The notes: generated from the letters alone by a model not told the origin. Shown: positions 1-11,229, counted from the first letter of the stretch. The stretch is 64,000 bases of DNA from an uncultured Halomonas sp. (GCF_946887195.1 NZ_CAMPKE010000003.1:186001-250000); one strand, 5' to 3'. Program-made: numbers and translations.

Positions 1-2
1 CA

Positions 3-56
3 AAGTCGACTAGCCAGTCGTCACGCTCCAAGAATAATGGCAACAAGAGTTCGTGA
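3..56 (+). CDS. C-terminal tail of an upstream gene (partial)
   Basis: An open frame enters from the left edge and ends at a TGA at 54-56. It encodes 17 residues rich in Ser, Lys, Asn and Gln. In PHA-producing Halomonas a phasin gene often precedes phaC, and phasins can end in low-complexity polar tails, so a phasin is possible. That is inference from position only. Another frame is also open to about base 75, so even the frame is uncertain. Confidence 0.3.
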   Translation, partial: KSTSQSSRSKNNGNKSS

Positions 57-128
57 GCTGCCGAATCGTGAATGAAGAGGGCCGGCGCTGCCGGCCCCGG
101 TCGCTCCGAGACAACATCAGGAGGCGTT

Positions 129-1994
129 ATGCAGCCGGGTTCGCCGCAGGGTTTCGACCCCTGGACCGATGAGCGATTCAATGAGCAGCTCGAGACGGTC
201 GGCCAGGAATACCAAGCGCTGTTGAGAGAAATGCTGACTCGCTTGTTGCCCAGCGAAGCGGGCGCCTCGGTGCTCAGCGACATGCGGGAGAGCTTTCGCG
301 CCGGTGCCGAGGCGCTATCGCTTAATCCTCAGGCTCTCTATGGCGCTCAGATGCGTCTGGCTCAGGACCAGATGCAGTTATGGCAGCAGACTCTGCGCGA
401 GATGCTCGGCGAGGTGGCCGAACCGGTGATCGCACCGCAAGCCTCGGATCGGCGCTTCAAGGATGATGCCTGGCGCACGGATCCTTTTTATCGCTACATC
501 ATGCAGCAGTATCTATTGACGGCGCGGCTGATCGACCAGCTATTGGATAGCATCGATAGCCTGCCTGAAAAGCAGCAACGCAATTTGCGCTTCTATGCGC
601 GGCAGTACATCAACGCCATGGCGCCGACCAACTTCGTCTCCACCAACCCCGAAGTGCTGCGCCTCACCCGCGAAACCAATGGCCAGAACCTGATCGATGG
701 CCTGGAACGCCTGCGCGAAGACCTGGCCAATTCGGCGGAAGGCCTGAACGTGGCGATGACCGACAAGAGCGCCTTTCGGATTGGCGAAAATATCGCCGTG
801 ACGCCGGGCGATGTGGTCTTCGAGAACGAATTGATACAACTGATCCAGTATCGTCCGACCACCGAGCGGGTCTTCAAGACGCCGCTACTGGTCATACCGC
901 CATGGATCAACAAGTACTACATTCTCGATCTGCGCCAGGACAACTCGATGATGCGCTGGCTGGTCGATCAGGGCCATACGGTATTTCTGATCTCGTGGCG
1001 CAACCCCGGTGTCGCGCAGCGCGACCTGACCTGGGCCGACTACATGCAGCTCGGTCCGATCGCCGCGATGGACGCCATCGAGCAGGCCTGCGGCGAGAAA
1101 TCGGTCAACCTGCTCAGTTACTGCGTGGGGGGCACGCTGGCGGCGACGACCGTCGCTTACCTGACCAGCACGTTTCGCGGGCGCAAGGTACGCTCGGTGA
1201 CCTACATGGCCGCGCTGCAGGATTTCAGCGACCCCGGCGAAATCGGCGTATTCCTGAACGAGCCGGTGCTACAGGGGATCGAGCGTCAAATCGAGGCCGA
1301 TGGCTACCTCGACGGCCGCGTGATGGCGTTCTCCTTCAATCTGCTGCGCGAGAACGATCTGTTCTGGTCGTTCTACATCAGCAACTATCTCAAGGGCGAA
1401 ACGCCGGCAGCCTTCGATCTGCTCTATTGGAACACCGATGGCACCAACCTGCCGGCCGGCACGCACGGCTGGTATCTGCGCCACATGTACCTGAACAATC
1501 GCCTGATCGAGCCCGGTGGCATCGAGCTCGACGGCGTCAAGATCGACTTGCGCAAGATTTCCACGCCGAGCTATTTCGTTTCGGCTCGCGACGATCATAT
1601 CGCCAAATGGCAAACCACCTATACCGGCACGCAACTGCCCAAGGGGCCGGTGTCCTTCGTGCTCGGCGGCTCTGGGCATATCGCCGGCATCGTCAATCCG
1701 CCCACCAGGAACAAGTACGGCTACTGGACCAACGATGAGTTGCCCGCAAGCCCCGATGAATGGCTCGAGGGTGCGACTTACAACGAAGGCTCCTGGTGGC
1801 CGCACTGGCAGGCCTGGATGAGCGACAATGGCTATGTCGATATGAAAAAGCGCGTAGCGGCTCGCCGGCCCGGCGAGGGCAAGCTCGCGATCATCGAGCC
1901 GGCACCGGGGCGCTACGTGCGCCAGACGATTCCTGAGGTGCTGGGTCAGCTCGATGAGAATGCCAGGGCGGCAACCGAGAGTACGACCGGGTAA
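129..1994 (+). CDS. phaC: Class I poly(3-hydroxyalkanoate) synthase PhaC
   Basis: Polymerises (R)-3-hydroxyacyl-CoA into polyhydroxyalkanoate on cytoplasmic granules, storing carbon. The 621-residue product has the family's N-terminal domain (about 1-200) and an alpha/beta-hydrolase domain. The lipase-like box reads SYCVGG with nucleophile Cys332. The charge relay is Asp489 (in DDHI) and His517 (in GSGHIAG). The 28-residue Asp-His spacing equals that of the Ralstonia enzyme (D480/H508). The start at 129 is chosen because AGGAGG sits 5 bases upstream; an in-frame ATG at 72 would add 19 poorly conserved residues. The gene runs convergently into the LysR gene with only 15 bases between. No phaA, phaB or phaR is visible inside the window. 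Confidence 0.95.
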   Translation: MQPGSPQGFDPWTDERFNEQLETVGQEYQALLREMLTRLLPSEAGASVLSDMRESFRAGAEALSLNPQALYGAQMRLAQDQMQLWQQTLREMLGEVAEPVIAPQASDRRFKDDAWRTDPFYRYIMQQYLLTARLIDQLLDSIDSLPEKQQRNLRFYARQYINAMAPTNFVSTNPEVLRLTRETNGQNLIDGLERLREDLANSAEGLNVAMTDKSAFRIGENIAVTPGDVVFENELIQLIQYRPTTERVFKTPLLVIPPWINKYYILDLRQDNSMMRWLVDQGHTVFLISWRNPGVAQRDLTWADYMQLGPIAAMDAIEQACGEKSVNLLSYCVGGTLAATTVAYLTSTFRGRKVRSVTYMAALQDFSDPGEIGVFLNEPVLQGIERQIEADGYLDGRVMAFSFNLLRENDLFWSFYISNYLKGETPAAFDLLYWNTDGTNLPAGTHGWYLRHMYLNNRLIEPGGIELDGVKIDLRKISTPSYFVSARDDHIAKWQTTYTGTQLPKGPVSFVLGGSGHIAGIVNPPTRNKYGYWTNDELPASPDEWLEGATYNEGSWWPHWQAWMSDNGYVDMKKRVAARRPGEGKLAIIEPAPGRYVRQTIPEVLGQLDENARAATESTTG

Positions 1995-2009
1995 TAGCTC
2001 CGTCCGTCC

Positions 2010-2900
2010 CTACCAGTTGCGCGCCTGTGGTGTCACCGCATCGTCGAGCATGGCCAACATCGAGCGCGCGGCGTTGGAGAGCGTGCGGCTCTTGTGAACC
2101 AGATAACCCAGCGGCCGCTCGATGGGGCGGTGCTCGATCGGCAATATGCGTATTTCGTCGTCGATCAGCGATTCCGGCAGCACGCTCCAGCCCAGTCCGA
2201 TTGCAACCATCATCTTCAGCGTTTCCAGATAATTGGTGGAGAGCGCGACACTCACCTTGAGGCCGTCGCGAGCGAAGGTGTCGACGACGATGCCGCGCGT
2301 AAACGTCAGATGGCCCGGCAGCACGGCGTCATAGGCGGACAGGGCGGATAACGGCAGCGCGTCGTATCCCGCTAGTGGATGCTCGTTACCGCATACGAAG
2401 CGCAGCCGATCGATCCAGATCGGCACCACTGTGAGTTGCGGGTCGGGCACCGGGGCCAGCGTGACCACGGCGATCTCCAGCTCGCCATCGAGTACGCCCT
2501 GATAGGCCTGCTCGGAATCGAGAAAACGCATGTCCATGCGTACCTCGGGATGCGCCTGGGTATAGGCCTTGAGAATCGGCGGCAGGCGGTGCAGGCCGAT
2601 ATGGTGGCTGGTAGCCATGGTCAGGCTACCGCCGATGTCACCGGTCAGATTGGCCAGCGCGCGGCGGCTGTCGTCGACCATCACCAGAATTTCTCGCGCG
2701 CGCGGCAGCAGGAGTTGCCCGGCTTCGGTCAGCGAAACCCGCCTGCCGATGCGATCGAACAGCCGTGCGCCAACCTGGATCTCCAGCGTGGCGATGCGCT
2801 TGCTGACCGCCGGCTGGGTCAGATAAAGCTGCTCGGCAGCCAGCGAGAAGGAGCCGTTGTCGGCGACGGCGAGAAAGGCTTGCAGGCTTTGGGTGTCCAT
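2010..2900 (-). CDS. LysR-family transcriptional regulator, divergent from leuCDB
   Basis: A 296-residue LysR-type regulator. The N-terminal winged helix-turn-helix (about residues 1-60) carries the typical pattern LAVADNGSFSLAA followed by LTQPAVSKRI. Residues about 90-290 form the periplasmic-binding-protein-like effector domain. It is transcribed away from leuC across a 180-bp gap. This arrangement, found in several gammaproteobacteria, suggests it controls leuCDB in response to a pathway intermediate. The effector cannot be read from sequence, and a role for another operon is possible. Confidence 0.88.
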   Translation of the reverse strand: MDTQSLQAFLAVADNGSFSLAAEQLYLTQPAVSKRIATLEIQVGARLFDRIGRRVSLTEAGQLLLPRAREILVMVDDSRRALANLTGDIGGSLTMATSHHIGLHRLPPILKAYTQAHPEVRMDMRFLDSEQAYQGVLDGELEIAVVTLAPVPDPQLTVVPIWIDRLRFVCGNEHPLAGYDALPLSALSAYDAVLPGHLTFTRGIVVDTFARDGLKVSVALSTNYLETLKMMVAIGLGWSVLPESLIDDEIRILPIEHRPIERPLGYLVHKSRTLSNAARSMLAMLDDAVTPQARNW

Positions 2901-2928
2901 TACGCTCTCGGATAGTTCGCTATTTTGT

Positions 2929-2943
2929 ATTCTATTATGGAAT
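2929..2943. promoter_or_regulatory. Candidate LysR operator (ATTC-N7-GAAT)
   Basis: A perfect inverted repeat with arms ATTC and GAAT and a 7-bp AT-rich centre lies 29 bp upstream of the LysR start, in the gap shared with leuC. It contains the T-N11-A pattern expected of LysR-type binding sites. The surrounding 60 bases are clearly AT-rich against a GC-rich background, as expected of divergent promoters. Function is inferred from position and symmetry only. Confidence 0.4.
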
Positions 2944-3080
2944 CCAAAGCATAAATAACATGAATTGATTTTATGAGTCGCGCTCCTTACCCTTTATCCA
3001 CTAGCAAATGAATCACCGAGACGACGTTAGCGCGTCGCGGCAACCGGACCACGCGGCTCGCCCGAGCCAGGAGGAGAATC

Positions 3081-4538
3081 ATGGCAGGCCAGACCCTTTA
3101 CGATAAGTTGTGGTCGCAGCACCTGGTCAAGCAGCGCGACGATGGCACCGCGCTGATCTATATCGATCGCCACCTCTTGCATGAGGTGACCTCGCCTCAG
3201 GCGTTCGAGGGGCTGCGCCTGGCCGGGCGCAAGCCGTGGCGACTGGATGCCAACCTGGCCACGCCCGACCATAACGTGCCGACCACGCTTGCCGAGCGCG
3301 CCGCCGGCAATGCGGGCATTCTCGATCAGGTCTCGCTGATTCAGGTGCAAACCCTCGACGACAACTGCGAGGCCTTCGGCATCGAGGAGTTTCGCATCAA
3401 CGACGCCCGCCAGGGCATCGTGCATGTGGTCGGCCCGGAGCAGGGCGCGACGCTGCCCGGCATGACCGTGGTTTGCGGCGACTCGCACACCGCCACGCAT
3501 GGCGCCTTCGCCGCGCTGGCGCACGGCATCGGCACCTCCGAGGTCGAGCACGTGCTGGCGACGCAGTGTTTGCTGGCGCAGAAGATGAAGAATCTGCGTG
3601 TGCGCGTCGAAGGCAAGCTCGGCGCCGGCGTGACCGCCAAGGACATCGTGCTGGCGGTGATCGGTCGCATTGGCACCGCCGGTGGCACCGGCTATGCCAT
3701 CGAGTTCGCCGGTAGCGCGATTCGCGAGCTATCGATGGAGGGCCGCATGACCATCTGCAACATGGCCATCGAAGCCGGTGCGCGGGTGGGGCTGGTGGGG
3801 GTCGACGACACCACCATCGATTACCTGAGTGCACGGCCCTACGCGCCCAGCGCCGAGCAGTGGGGCGCCGCCGTGGCCGCCTGGCGCGAACTGGTTTCCG
3901 ACGACGACGCCCGGTTCGATAAAGAAGTGGTGCTGGATGCCGCCGAGATCGCCCCGCAAGTGACCTGGGGCACCAGCCCCGAAATGGTCGCGCCGGTTTT
4001 CGGCGAAGTTCCCGATCCGGCCGGCATCGCTGATGACAGCGTCAAGGGTGGCGTGATTCGGGCGCTGGAGTACATGGGCCTGGCGCCACGCCAGAAGATC
4101 ACCGACATTCGCCTCGACAAGGTGTTCATCGGCTCCTGCACCAACTCGCGCATCGAAGACCTGCGCGAAGCGGCGAAAGTCGCCAAAGGCAACAAGGTCG
4201 CCGATTCGATCCAGTTGGCGATGGTGGTACCGGGCTCCGGGCTGGTCAAACGCCAGGCCGAGGCCGAAGGGCTCGACCAGATATTTCTCGAGGCCGGTTT
4301 CGAATGGCGCGAGCCGGGTTGCTCGATGTGTTTGGCGATGAATGCCGATAAGCTCGGCGCCGGTGAGCACTGCGCCTCGACTTCGAACCGCAACTTCGAG
4401 GGGCGCCAGGGCTATGGCGGGCGCACCCATCTGGTCAGCCCGGCGATGGCCGCCGCCGCCGCGATTGCTGGCCATTTCGTCGACGTGCGCGGGTTTTCAC
4501 AAAAGCCTCAACAGCCACAACAGCCCCAGGAGGCCTGA
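3081..4538 (+). CDS. leuC: 3-isopropylmalate dehydratase large subunit LeuC
   Basis: Large subunit of isopropylmalate isomerase, which converts 2-isopropylmalate to 3-isopropylmalate in leucine synthesis. The 485 residues have aconitase-fold motifs. The three [4Fe-4S] ligands are Cys353 (in GSCTNSR), Cys414 and Cys417 (in GCSMC), matching the E. coli spacing (347/407/410). [11 protein letters not shown] is also present. A strong AGGAGGAG site precedes the ATG at 3081. The gene is followed after 3 bases by leuD, so both subunits are made from one message. Confidence 0.97.
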   Translation: MAGQTLYDKLWSQHLVKQRDDGTALIYIDRHLLHEVTSPQAFEGLRLAGRKPWRLDANLATPDHNVPTTLAERAAGNAGILDQVSLIQVQTLDDNCEAFGIEEFRINDARQGIVHVVGPEQGATLPGMTVVCGDSHTATHGAFAALAHGIGTSEVEHVLATQCLLAQKMKNLRVRVEGKLGAGVTAKDIVLAVIGRIGTAGGTGYAIEFAGSAIRELSMEGRMTICNMAIEAGARVGLVGVDDTTIDYLSARPYAPSAEQWGAAVAAWRELVSDDDARFDKEVVLDAAEIAPQVTWGTSPEMVAPVFGEVPDPAGIADDSVKGGVIRALEYMGLAPRQKITDIRLDKVFIGSCTNSRIEDLREAAKVAKGNKVADSIQLAMVVPGSGLVKRQAEAEGLDQIFLEAGFEWREPGCSMCLAMNADKLGAGEHCASTSNRNFEGRQGYGGRTHLVSPAMAAAAAIAGHFVDVRGFSQKPQQPQQPQEA

Positions 4539-4541
4539 ATC

Positions 4542-5183
4542 ATGCAAGCATTAACCCAGCATCAGGGCCTGGTGGCGCCGCTCGATCGCGCCAACGTCGA
4601 CACCGACCTGATCATTCCCAAGCAGTTCCTGAAGTCGATCAAGCGCACCGGCTTCGGCCCCAACCTGTTCGACGAGCTGCGCTACCTCGACGAGGGCTAT
4701 CCGGGCCAGGATGTATCAAAACGTCCGTTGAACCCCGATTTCGTGCTCAACCGGCCGCGCTACCAAGGCGCCAGTGTGCTGCTGGCCCGGCGCAACTTCG
4801 GCTGCGGCAGCTCGCGCGAGCACGCGCCCTGGGCGCTGGAGGATTTCGGCTTCCGCGCGGTCATCGCGCCGAGCTTCGCCGATATCTTCTACAACAACGC
4901 CTTCAAGAACGGCATTTTGCTGATCACGCTGGACGAAGCCACCATCGACCGGCTGTTCAAGGAGACCGAGGCCAACGATGGCTATCGTCTCGATGTCGAT
5001 CTCGAAGCGCAGACGGTCACCACGCCGGGCGGTGAAGTGCTGAATTTCGAGGTCGACGGCTTTCGCAAGCACTGTCTGCTCAACGGCCTCGACGATATCG
5101 GCTTGACGCTGCAGGACGATGCGATCATTCGTGAATTCGAGCAGCGTCATCGGCAAACTCAGCCGTGGCTGTTCCGCGGCTAA
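4542..5183 (+). CDS. leuD: 3-isopropylmalate dehydratase small subunit LeuD
   Basis: Small subunit that completes the LeuCD isomerase and provides the swivelling domain closing over the substrate. The 213-residue length is normal. [14 protein letters not shown] near the N-terminus and the substrate-loop motif [14 protein letters not shown] are diagnostic of LeuD/aconitase domain 4. An AGGAGG site lies in the end of leuC. The stop at 5183 is 14 bases before leuB, so leuCDB is one operon. Confidence 0.97.
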   Translation: MQALTQHQGLVAPLDRANVDTDLIIPKQFLKSIKRTGFGPNLFDELRYLDEGYPGQDVSKRPLNPDFVLNRPRYQGASVLLARRNFGCGSSREHAPWALEDFGFRAVIAPSFADIFYNNAFKNGILLITLDEATIDRLFKETEANDGYRLDVDLEAQTVTTPGGEVLNFEVDGFRKHCLLNGLDDIGLTLQDDAIIREFEQRHRQTQPWLFRG

Positions 5184-5197
5184 CACAGAGACCTATC

Positions 5198-6280
<1,083 letters not shown>

Positions 6281-6297
6281 ATAGCGCTCGTGGCACC

Positions 6298-6474
6298 CAG
6301 GGCTATCGCAGTTTGAGCATGTAGAAGGAGGCCAGGGGCAGGTCGAAACGAGGGTCTTTTGCCATGGATGGCAAAAGTAGCGCCCAAGGACGGGTTTACA
6401 GCGCCCTCGTGAAGGCTTGCCGCTGGGTAAAGCCCCGATAATTAAGCTGTTGGAAGTCATCTGCGATGGCCCTG
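6298..6474. mobile_element. MITE-like 177-bp inverted-repeat element between leuB and asd
   Basis: The segment starts and ends with 14-bp terminal inverted repeats (CAGGGCTATCGCAG, and its complement at 6461-6474 with one mismatch). It is flanked by a perfect direct repeat TCGTGGCACC (6288-6297 and 6475-6484), which looks like a target-site duplication. Inside is a perfect 10-bp-arm palindrome (6356-6377, centred on CCATGG) and a longer imperfect stem around 6390-6435. No open reading frame of note is present. These traits fit a non-autonomous miniature element or a family of dispersed palindromic repeats; no transposase is in the window to identify a parent. Confidence 0.65.
6356..6377. repeat. 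Perfect 22-bp inverted repeat inside the MITE-like element
   Basis: Arms CTTTTGCCAT and ATGGCAAAAG are exact reverse complements with a 2-base centre. As RNA this would be a strong hairpin; as DNA it could be cruciform. It sits 168 bp upstream of asd and could act as a leuB/asd transcript boundary. It lacks a following T-run, so it is not called as an intrinsic terminator. Confidence 0.7.
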
Positions 6475-6523
6475 TCGTGGCACCCGTGAGCGCGTAAATA
6501 CAGAATTTCAGGAGGACATTCAC

Positions 6524-7636
6524 ATGTTGAAAGTCGGATTTGTCGGTTGGCGTGGCATGGTCGGTTCCGTGCTCATGCACCGCATGCGCGAGGACAACGA
6601 TTTCGCCGGTATCGAGCCGACGTTCTTCACCACCTCGCAGGTCGGTAAACCCGGTCCCGATATCGGTGTGGACGTACCCCCGCTCAAGGATGCCTTCGAC
6701 CAGCAGGCGCTCAAGGCGCTCGACGTGATCATCACCTGCCAGGGCGGCGACTACACCGACGAGGTCTACAAGCCGCTGCGCGAAGCGGGCTGGAAGGGCT
6801 ACTGGCTGGATGCGGCAAGCACCCTGCGCATGAGCGACGAGGCGACCATCGTGCTCGACCCGGTCAACCGCCATGTCATCGATGCCGAGCTGGCCAAGGG
6901 CACCAGAACCTTCGTCGGCGGCAACTGCACCGTCAGCCTGATGCTGATGGGCCTGGGCGGGCTGTTCGAGGCCGACCTGATCGAGTGGATGACCTCGATG
7001 ACCTACCAGGCCGCCTCCGGCTCCGGCGCCAAGCACATGCGCGAGCTGCTCAGCCAGATGGGTACGCTGCGCGACAGCGTGCAGCATGAACTCGACGACC
7101 CGGCCAGCGCCATCCTCGATATCGACCGAAAGGTCTCCGAGTCGATGCGCGGCGATGCCTTCCCGGTCGAGAATTTCGGCGCGCCGCTCGCCGGTGGCCT
7201 GCTACCGTGGATCGACAAGGCCATGGACAACGGCCAGAGCAAGGAGGAGTGGAAGGGCGGCGTCGAGACCAACAAGATCCTCGGCCACGGTGCCAACCCG
7301 ATCCCCATCGACGGCCTGTGTGTGCGTATCGGCGCGATGCGCTCTCACAGTCAGGCTTTCACTATCAAGTTGAAGCGCGATGTGCCGATAGATGAAATAG
7401 AAGACCGACTGGCCAGGCATAACGACTGGGTCAAGGTCGTTCCCAACGACAAGGAGGCGACGCTGCGCGATCTGACGCCGGCGGCCGTGACAGGCACCAT
7501 GAGCGTGCCGGTGGGCCGTCTGCGCAAGTTGGCGATGGGTGGCGAGTATTTGACCGCTTTCACGGTCGGCGACCAGCTGCTGTGGGGGGCAGCCGAGCCC
7601 CTCAAGCGCATGCTCGGGATACTGCGCGAGCAGTAA
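6524..7636 (+). CDS. asd: Aspartate-semialdehyde dehydrogenase Asd
   Basis: Reduces aspartyl-4-phosphate to aspartate semialdehyde with NADPH, feeding diaminopimelate/lysine, threonine and methionine synthesis. The product is 370 residues, the size of the E. coli/Vibrio type. The Rossmann start is [14 protein letters not shown]. The catalytic cysteine is Cys135 in GGNCTVSL, the same number as in E. coli. The later motif GAMRSHSQA holds the active-site His region. A CAGGAGG site is well placed before the ATG. It is followed by a clear terminator and so is probably a single-gene transcript. Confidence 0.97.
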   Translation: MLKVGFVGWRGMVGSVLMHRMREDNDFAGIEPTFFTTSQVGKPGPDIGVDVPPLKDAFDQQALKALDVIITCQGGDYTDEVYKPLREAGWKGYWLDAASTLRMSDEATIVLDPVNRHVIDAELAKGTRTFVGGNCTVSLMLMGLGGLFEADLIEWMTSMTYQAASGSGAKHMRELLSQMGTLRDSVQHELDDPASAILDIDRKVSESMRGDAFPVENFGAPLAGGLLPWIDKAMDNGQSKEEWKGGVETNKILGHGANPIPIDGLCVRIGAMRSHSQAFTIKLKRDVPIDEIEDRLARHNDWVKVVPNDKEATLRDLTPAAVTGTMSVPVGRLRKLAMGGEYLTAFTVGDQLLWGAAEPLKRMLGILREQ

Positions 7637-7658
7637 CTCCAGCATGACCCGGCTTCTT

Positions 7659-7687
7659 CGGCGCCTCCTTCGGGAGGCGCCGTTGCG
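7659..7687 (+). terminator. Intrinsic terminator of asd
   Basis: A perfect 10-bp GC-rich stem (CGGCGCCTCC / GGAGGCGCCG) with a stable TTCG tetraloop begins 22 bases after the asd stop and is followed by a short T-containing tract (TTGCGTT). It separates asd from fimV. Confidence 0.75.
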
Positions 7688-7825
7688 TTGAAAGGCAGTC
7701 GACCGTTGGGATGACTAATAGCGCTTTCCACCAATAGGGTGGCGCTAACTAAAATTAAGATCAATGACGTCGCTGCCACGCCGATTCCGGTGCCGGGACA
7801 GCGGCGCGCCGAGCAAGGGAACGTC

Positions 7826-10249
7826 ATGAGACGCACGCTGTCGCTGGCCATGCTGATTTCGCTGGTTACCGCCAGCCCTGCCGCGCAGGCACTGGGACTG
7901 GCCGATCCCCGCGTTCAATCGAGCCTCAACGAGCCGCTCGAAGCGCGCGTCGATATCACCGATCTGCGCGGCCTCGACCCAACGCTATTGAAGGTGCGCC
8001 TGGCCGATGAAGCCGCTTTCGAGCAGGCCGGGTTGCCGCGCAGCACGCTTGCCGAAAGTGTGCAGATGGCCCTGGAGCGAGGCGCCGGCGGCCTGCAACT
8101 GGTATTGACCACCGAGCGGGTAATACGCGAACCCTATCTGGATCTGCTGGTTACGCTGTACTGGCCAAACGGGCAACAGCGTGGCCAGATCACTCTGTTG
8201 TTCGACCCGCCGGGCTATGCCAGCGCGCCGGCTCTGATCGATAACGCACCAATGAGCGCATCGCCACGCCAGCCACAAATCGATGCGGTGCCACTCGTTT
8301 CACAGCGGCAAGAGGCGGTGCCCGCCATATCCTCTTCCGATTCCACGGCCTCATCGTCGGTGCGGGTGCACTCGGGCGACACCTTGTGGGGGCTGGCCAG
8401 GCGTGTGCGTCCTGGTGAGGATGTCAGTATCGAACAGGTCATGCTGGCGCTGCTGCAGGCCAACCCCGATGCCTTTCCCGATGGCAATATCAACGGCTTG
8501 CGTGCCGGTGCGGTTCTCGCCGTGCCACCGCGACAGGCCATGTCGGCGAGCACGGCGGCCGAGGCCACCAGCCGTGTCCAGGCGCAGAACCGGGCCTGGC
8601 GCAGCGACGATAGTGCGCAGCGCAGCGTGGCGGCACAACCCGAAACCAATGTCACTCCCGAGCCGTCACTTCCCGAATCTCAGCCAGCCGAGGCGCCGAG
8701 CGATGCCGGGCCGCGCCTGACTCTGCTCAGCGATGCCGATCTGGCCGCCGAGCGAGCCGCCAGGATGGCTGGCACGCCGGATACGCCACCTACCGAATCG
8801 GTGCCCGATCGGCGTCTGGATCAGTTGACGGCGCAGTGGCAGGCCAGTCGCGAAGCGTTGGCATCGAGTCGCGAAGCGCGTGAGCGGCTCGAGAAAGAGA
8901 TCGCCACGCTGCGTCAGGACGTTGCCGAGTTGCGCGAAATGTTGCTTGCCGCGGCGCCCGATCCCGCGGAACCCGAACCGGTTCCGGTGACAGAGCCCGA
9001 ACCCGTGACCGCCCGTGCCGCCGCTGCACCCGCAGGCCCATCGCTTTCTGCGTTGCCAGCCTCCGGTGGCAGCGCAGGCGATGCGGAAGATAGAGGCGTC
9101 TGGCGGATACTGAGTGATAATTTACTGGCCATCGCCGCTTTGGCGATCGCATTGCTGCTGTCGTTATGGGTCGTGGTGAGGCGGCGCAATGCCGATGGCC
9201 GAGGGCATGCGGGGGTAAGCTTCCCGCTTGGAGCGGGCAGTATCGCTGGCGGCGAGGTGGTATCGCCAGCCACGGCCTCGGCACCGGTTGCCTCGCCAGC
9301 ATCGTCACAGCCAGCGACGTCACGAGCCGATGAGTTGCCGAGCGCTGCACCCCAGGCTGACGTGCCCCGGGCTAGTGCGCCCCAAACCGAAACCGAAACC
9401 ATCAACGAGGCCGATGTCTTCATCGCTTACGGTCGTTATGACCGGGCTCGTGAACTGCTCAGACAGAGTCTCGACAGCGATCCCGAACGGCACGATTTGC
9501 GTCTCAAGTTGTTGTCGGTGCACGTCGAGCTCGGCGAGCGTGAAGAGGCTGAGTGCGAGGCTGCCCGGCTGGAAGCGCTCGATGAACCTGATAATCAGCG
9601 CTATCGTCAGGAAGCGCGGCAACTGATGCATCGCTTCGGTGGTACGTATGGCTGCGAAGATGCCGATGACGGTGATTGTGACGTAAGCGGCGGTGCCGTC
9701 GACTCCACGGCGGAGCCGCAGGCGCCGGAAGAGGATGATACGCAGGCGTCATGCTCGGATGCCCTGGATGACGACCCCGCTCCGGTTGGCGGGACCAACA
9801 CGACGAGCGAGGGGTATATCGAGTACGAGCCGCCGTATCTCGACCCGATAACCGCCGATGACTCGGCTAGAAAACATGATAAGCACCACGCAGCGCTGCA
9901 CCAGCCTGGCATCGATTATCCCGGTAGCCTGGCCAGCGTCGATGACGATGCCGACGAGCTCGAGGTATCGATCGCTGTCAGCGAAGAGATACCGCCTCGT
10001 TCGGCGACTATCGAGCACGATTGGGAGATCGAGGAGGTGGCGTTCGAGCCGTTGAATCTGGATAATGAGCCATCAACCGTCGGCGCCTCCCAAGCCTCGC
10101 CGGAGCAGTTGCTGGATCGTGCCCGAGAGCGCCTCGACGAGGGTGAGCAGGACGCGGCACGCGACTTGCTCCACGGCCTGCTTGAACACAATGACACGCA
10201 CGTTGTCGAGGAGGCCCGGCTCATCATCGAGCGCCATAATCTCTACTGA
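7826..10249 (+). CDS. fimV: FimV-type polar hub / peptidoglycan-binding protein
   Basis: Inner-membrane protein that in Pseudomonas binds peptidoglycan and organises type IV pili, the type II secretion assembly and polar second-messenger machinery. The 807 residues start with a signal peptide ending near AQA-LGLA and the FimV N-terminal domain. A LysM motif follows (about 180-235, VRVHSGDTLWGLARR). Then come a Pro/Glu-rich region with a coiled coil (about 325-370), one membrane helix (about 430-450, LLAIAALAIALLLSLWVV), a long acidic cytoplasmic linker, and the C-terminal FimV/TPR region. The ATG at 7826 has AAGGGA upstream and directly precedes the signal peptide. The asd-fimV-truA order is as in Pseudomonas. 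The acidic linker is typical of halophile proteins. Confidence 0.92.
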   Translation: MRRTLSLAMLISLVTASPAAQALGLADPRVQSSLNEPLEARVDITDLRGLDPTLLKVRLADEAAFEQAGLPRSTLAESVQMALERGAGGLQLVLTTERVIREPYLDLLVTLYWPNGQQRGQITLLFDPPGYASAPALIDNAPMSASPRQPQIDAVPLVSQRQEAVPAISSSDSTASSSVRVHSGDTLWGLARRVRPGEDVSIEQVMLALLQANPDAFPDGNINGLRAGAVLAVPPRQAMSASTAAEATSRVQAQNRAWRSDDSAQRSVAAQPETNVTPEPSLPESQPAEAPSDAGPRLTLLSDADLAAERAARMAGTPDTPPTESVPDRRLDQLTAQWQASREALASSREARERLEKEIATLRQDVAELREMLLAAAPDPAEPEPVPVTEPEPVTARAAAAPAGPSLSALPASGGSAGDAEDRGVWRILSDNLLAIAALAIALLLSLWVVVRRRNADGRGHAGVSFPLGAGSIAGGEVVSPATASAPVASPASSQPATSRADELPSAAPQADVPRASAPQTETETINEADVFIAYGRYDRARELLRQSLDSDPERHDLRLKLLSVHVELGEREEAECEAARLEALDEPDNQRYRQEARQLMHRFGGTYGCEDADDGDCDVSGGAVDSTAEPQAPEEDDTQASCSDALDDDPAPVGGTNTTSEGYIEYEPPYLDPITADDSARKHDKHHAALHQPGIDYPGSLASVDDDADELEVSIAVSEEIPPRSATIEHDWEIEEVAFEPLNLDNEPSTVGASQASPEQLLDRARERLDEGEQDAARDLLHGLLEHNDTHVVEEARLIIERHNLY

Positions 10250-10254
10250 GCCAA

Positions 10255-11229
10255 ATGCCCCTGTTCGAGCCACTCGACGATATTACCCGCCACATCGGGC
10301 GCCTCGCGCTTGGTGTGGAATACGACGGCAGCGCCTATTGCGGCTGGCAGCGGCTCAAGCATGCTGCGTCGGTGCAGGCGGCGCTGGAGGATGCGCTGGC
10401 CAGGGTGGCGGCCGCGCCGGTTCGGCTGAAGTGCAGTGGCCGCACCGATAGCGGCGTGCATGCCACCCGCCAGGTCGTGCATTTCGATGTACCGTCACCA
10501 CGTAGCCAGAAGGCCTGGGTATTCGGCGCCAATGCCAATCTGCCGCGCGATATCGCGGTGCGCTGGGCGGTACCGGTCGCCGACGACTTTCATGCCCGCT
10601 TCTCGGCACTGGCACGACGCTATCGCTACATCATTCTCAATCAGCCCAGCCGTCCGGTACTCGAACGCGCCAATGCGACCTGGTGCCGCGAACCGCTGAA
10701 TGCCGAGCGTATGCACGAGGCTGCCCAGGCGCTGGTCGGCGAGCACGATTTCTCGAGCTTTCGCGCCGCGAGTTGCCAATCCACGACGGCCTCTCGCCAT
10801 CTACACTTCATCGAGGTTCGCCGTTACGGGCCGCTGGTGGTGATCGACCTCCAAGCCAACGCCTTCCTGCACCATATGGTTCGCAATATCGCCGGTGCGC
10901 TGGTGGCGGTGGGCAGGGGCGAGCAGGGCGTCGATTACATGGCGCGCATACTGGCCCTGCGGGATCGCTCGCTGGGTAATGTGACCGCGCCGGGCTGCGG
11001 ATTGCACTTCGTCGATTCGCTATACGACGAGCGCTTTAAGCTACCGCGCGAACCGCTGGGTCCCAACCTGCTGGCATTTCTCGGCGAATGGACCGGCGAA
11101 CGTGAACTGCCCGACACGCCATTGATGCGCTATCGCCGACGCTGGCCGCACTCCGCCGAGGAGCGCCAGCGTGCCAGGGCGCAAGCGGCGCTGGACGCAT
11201 CGTCACTCGATCGAGAGGCATCGTCATGA
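10255..11229 (+). CDS. truA: tRNA pseudouridine(38-40) synthase TruA
   Basis: Converts uridines 38-40 in the tRNA anticodon stem to pseudouridine. The catalytic aspartate is Asp65 in GRTDSGVHA, and the fold's [13 protein letters not shown] start is present. The 324-residue product is longer than E. coli TruA (270) because of about 12 extra N-terminal residues and a charged C-terminal tail after about 285. The start lies 5 bases after fimV. The stop overlaps the trpF start (ATGA at 11226), so the three genes are probably co-translated. Confidence 0.95.
   Translation: MPLFEPLDDITRHIGRLALGVEYDGSAYCGWQRLKHAASVQAALEDALARVAAAPVRLKCSGRTDSGVHATRQVVHFDVPSPRSQKAWVFGANANLPRDIAVRWAVPVADDFHARFSALARRYRYIILNQPSRPVLERANATWCREPLNAERMHEAAQALVGEHDFSSFRAASCQSTTASRHLHFIEVRRYGPLVVIDLQANAFLHHMVRNIAGALVAVGRGEQGVDYMARILALRDRSLGNVTAPGCGLHFVDSLYDERFKLPREPLGPNLLAFLGEWTGERELPDTPLMRYRRRWPHSAEERQRARAQAALDASSLDREASS

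Noticed and set aside
7720..7746. Hairpin CCACC-N5-GGTGG upstream of fimV
   Set aside because: Short stem with interrupted flanks and no T-run or conserved context; a promoter-region coincidence cannot be excluded.
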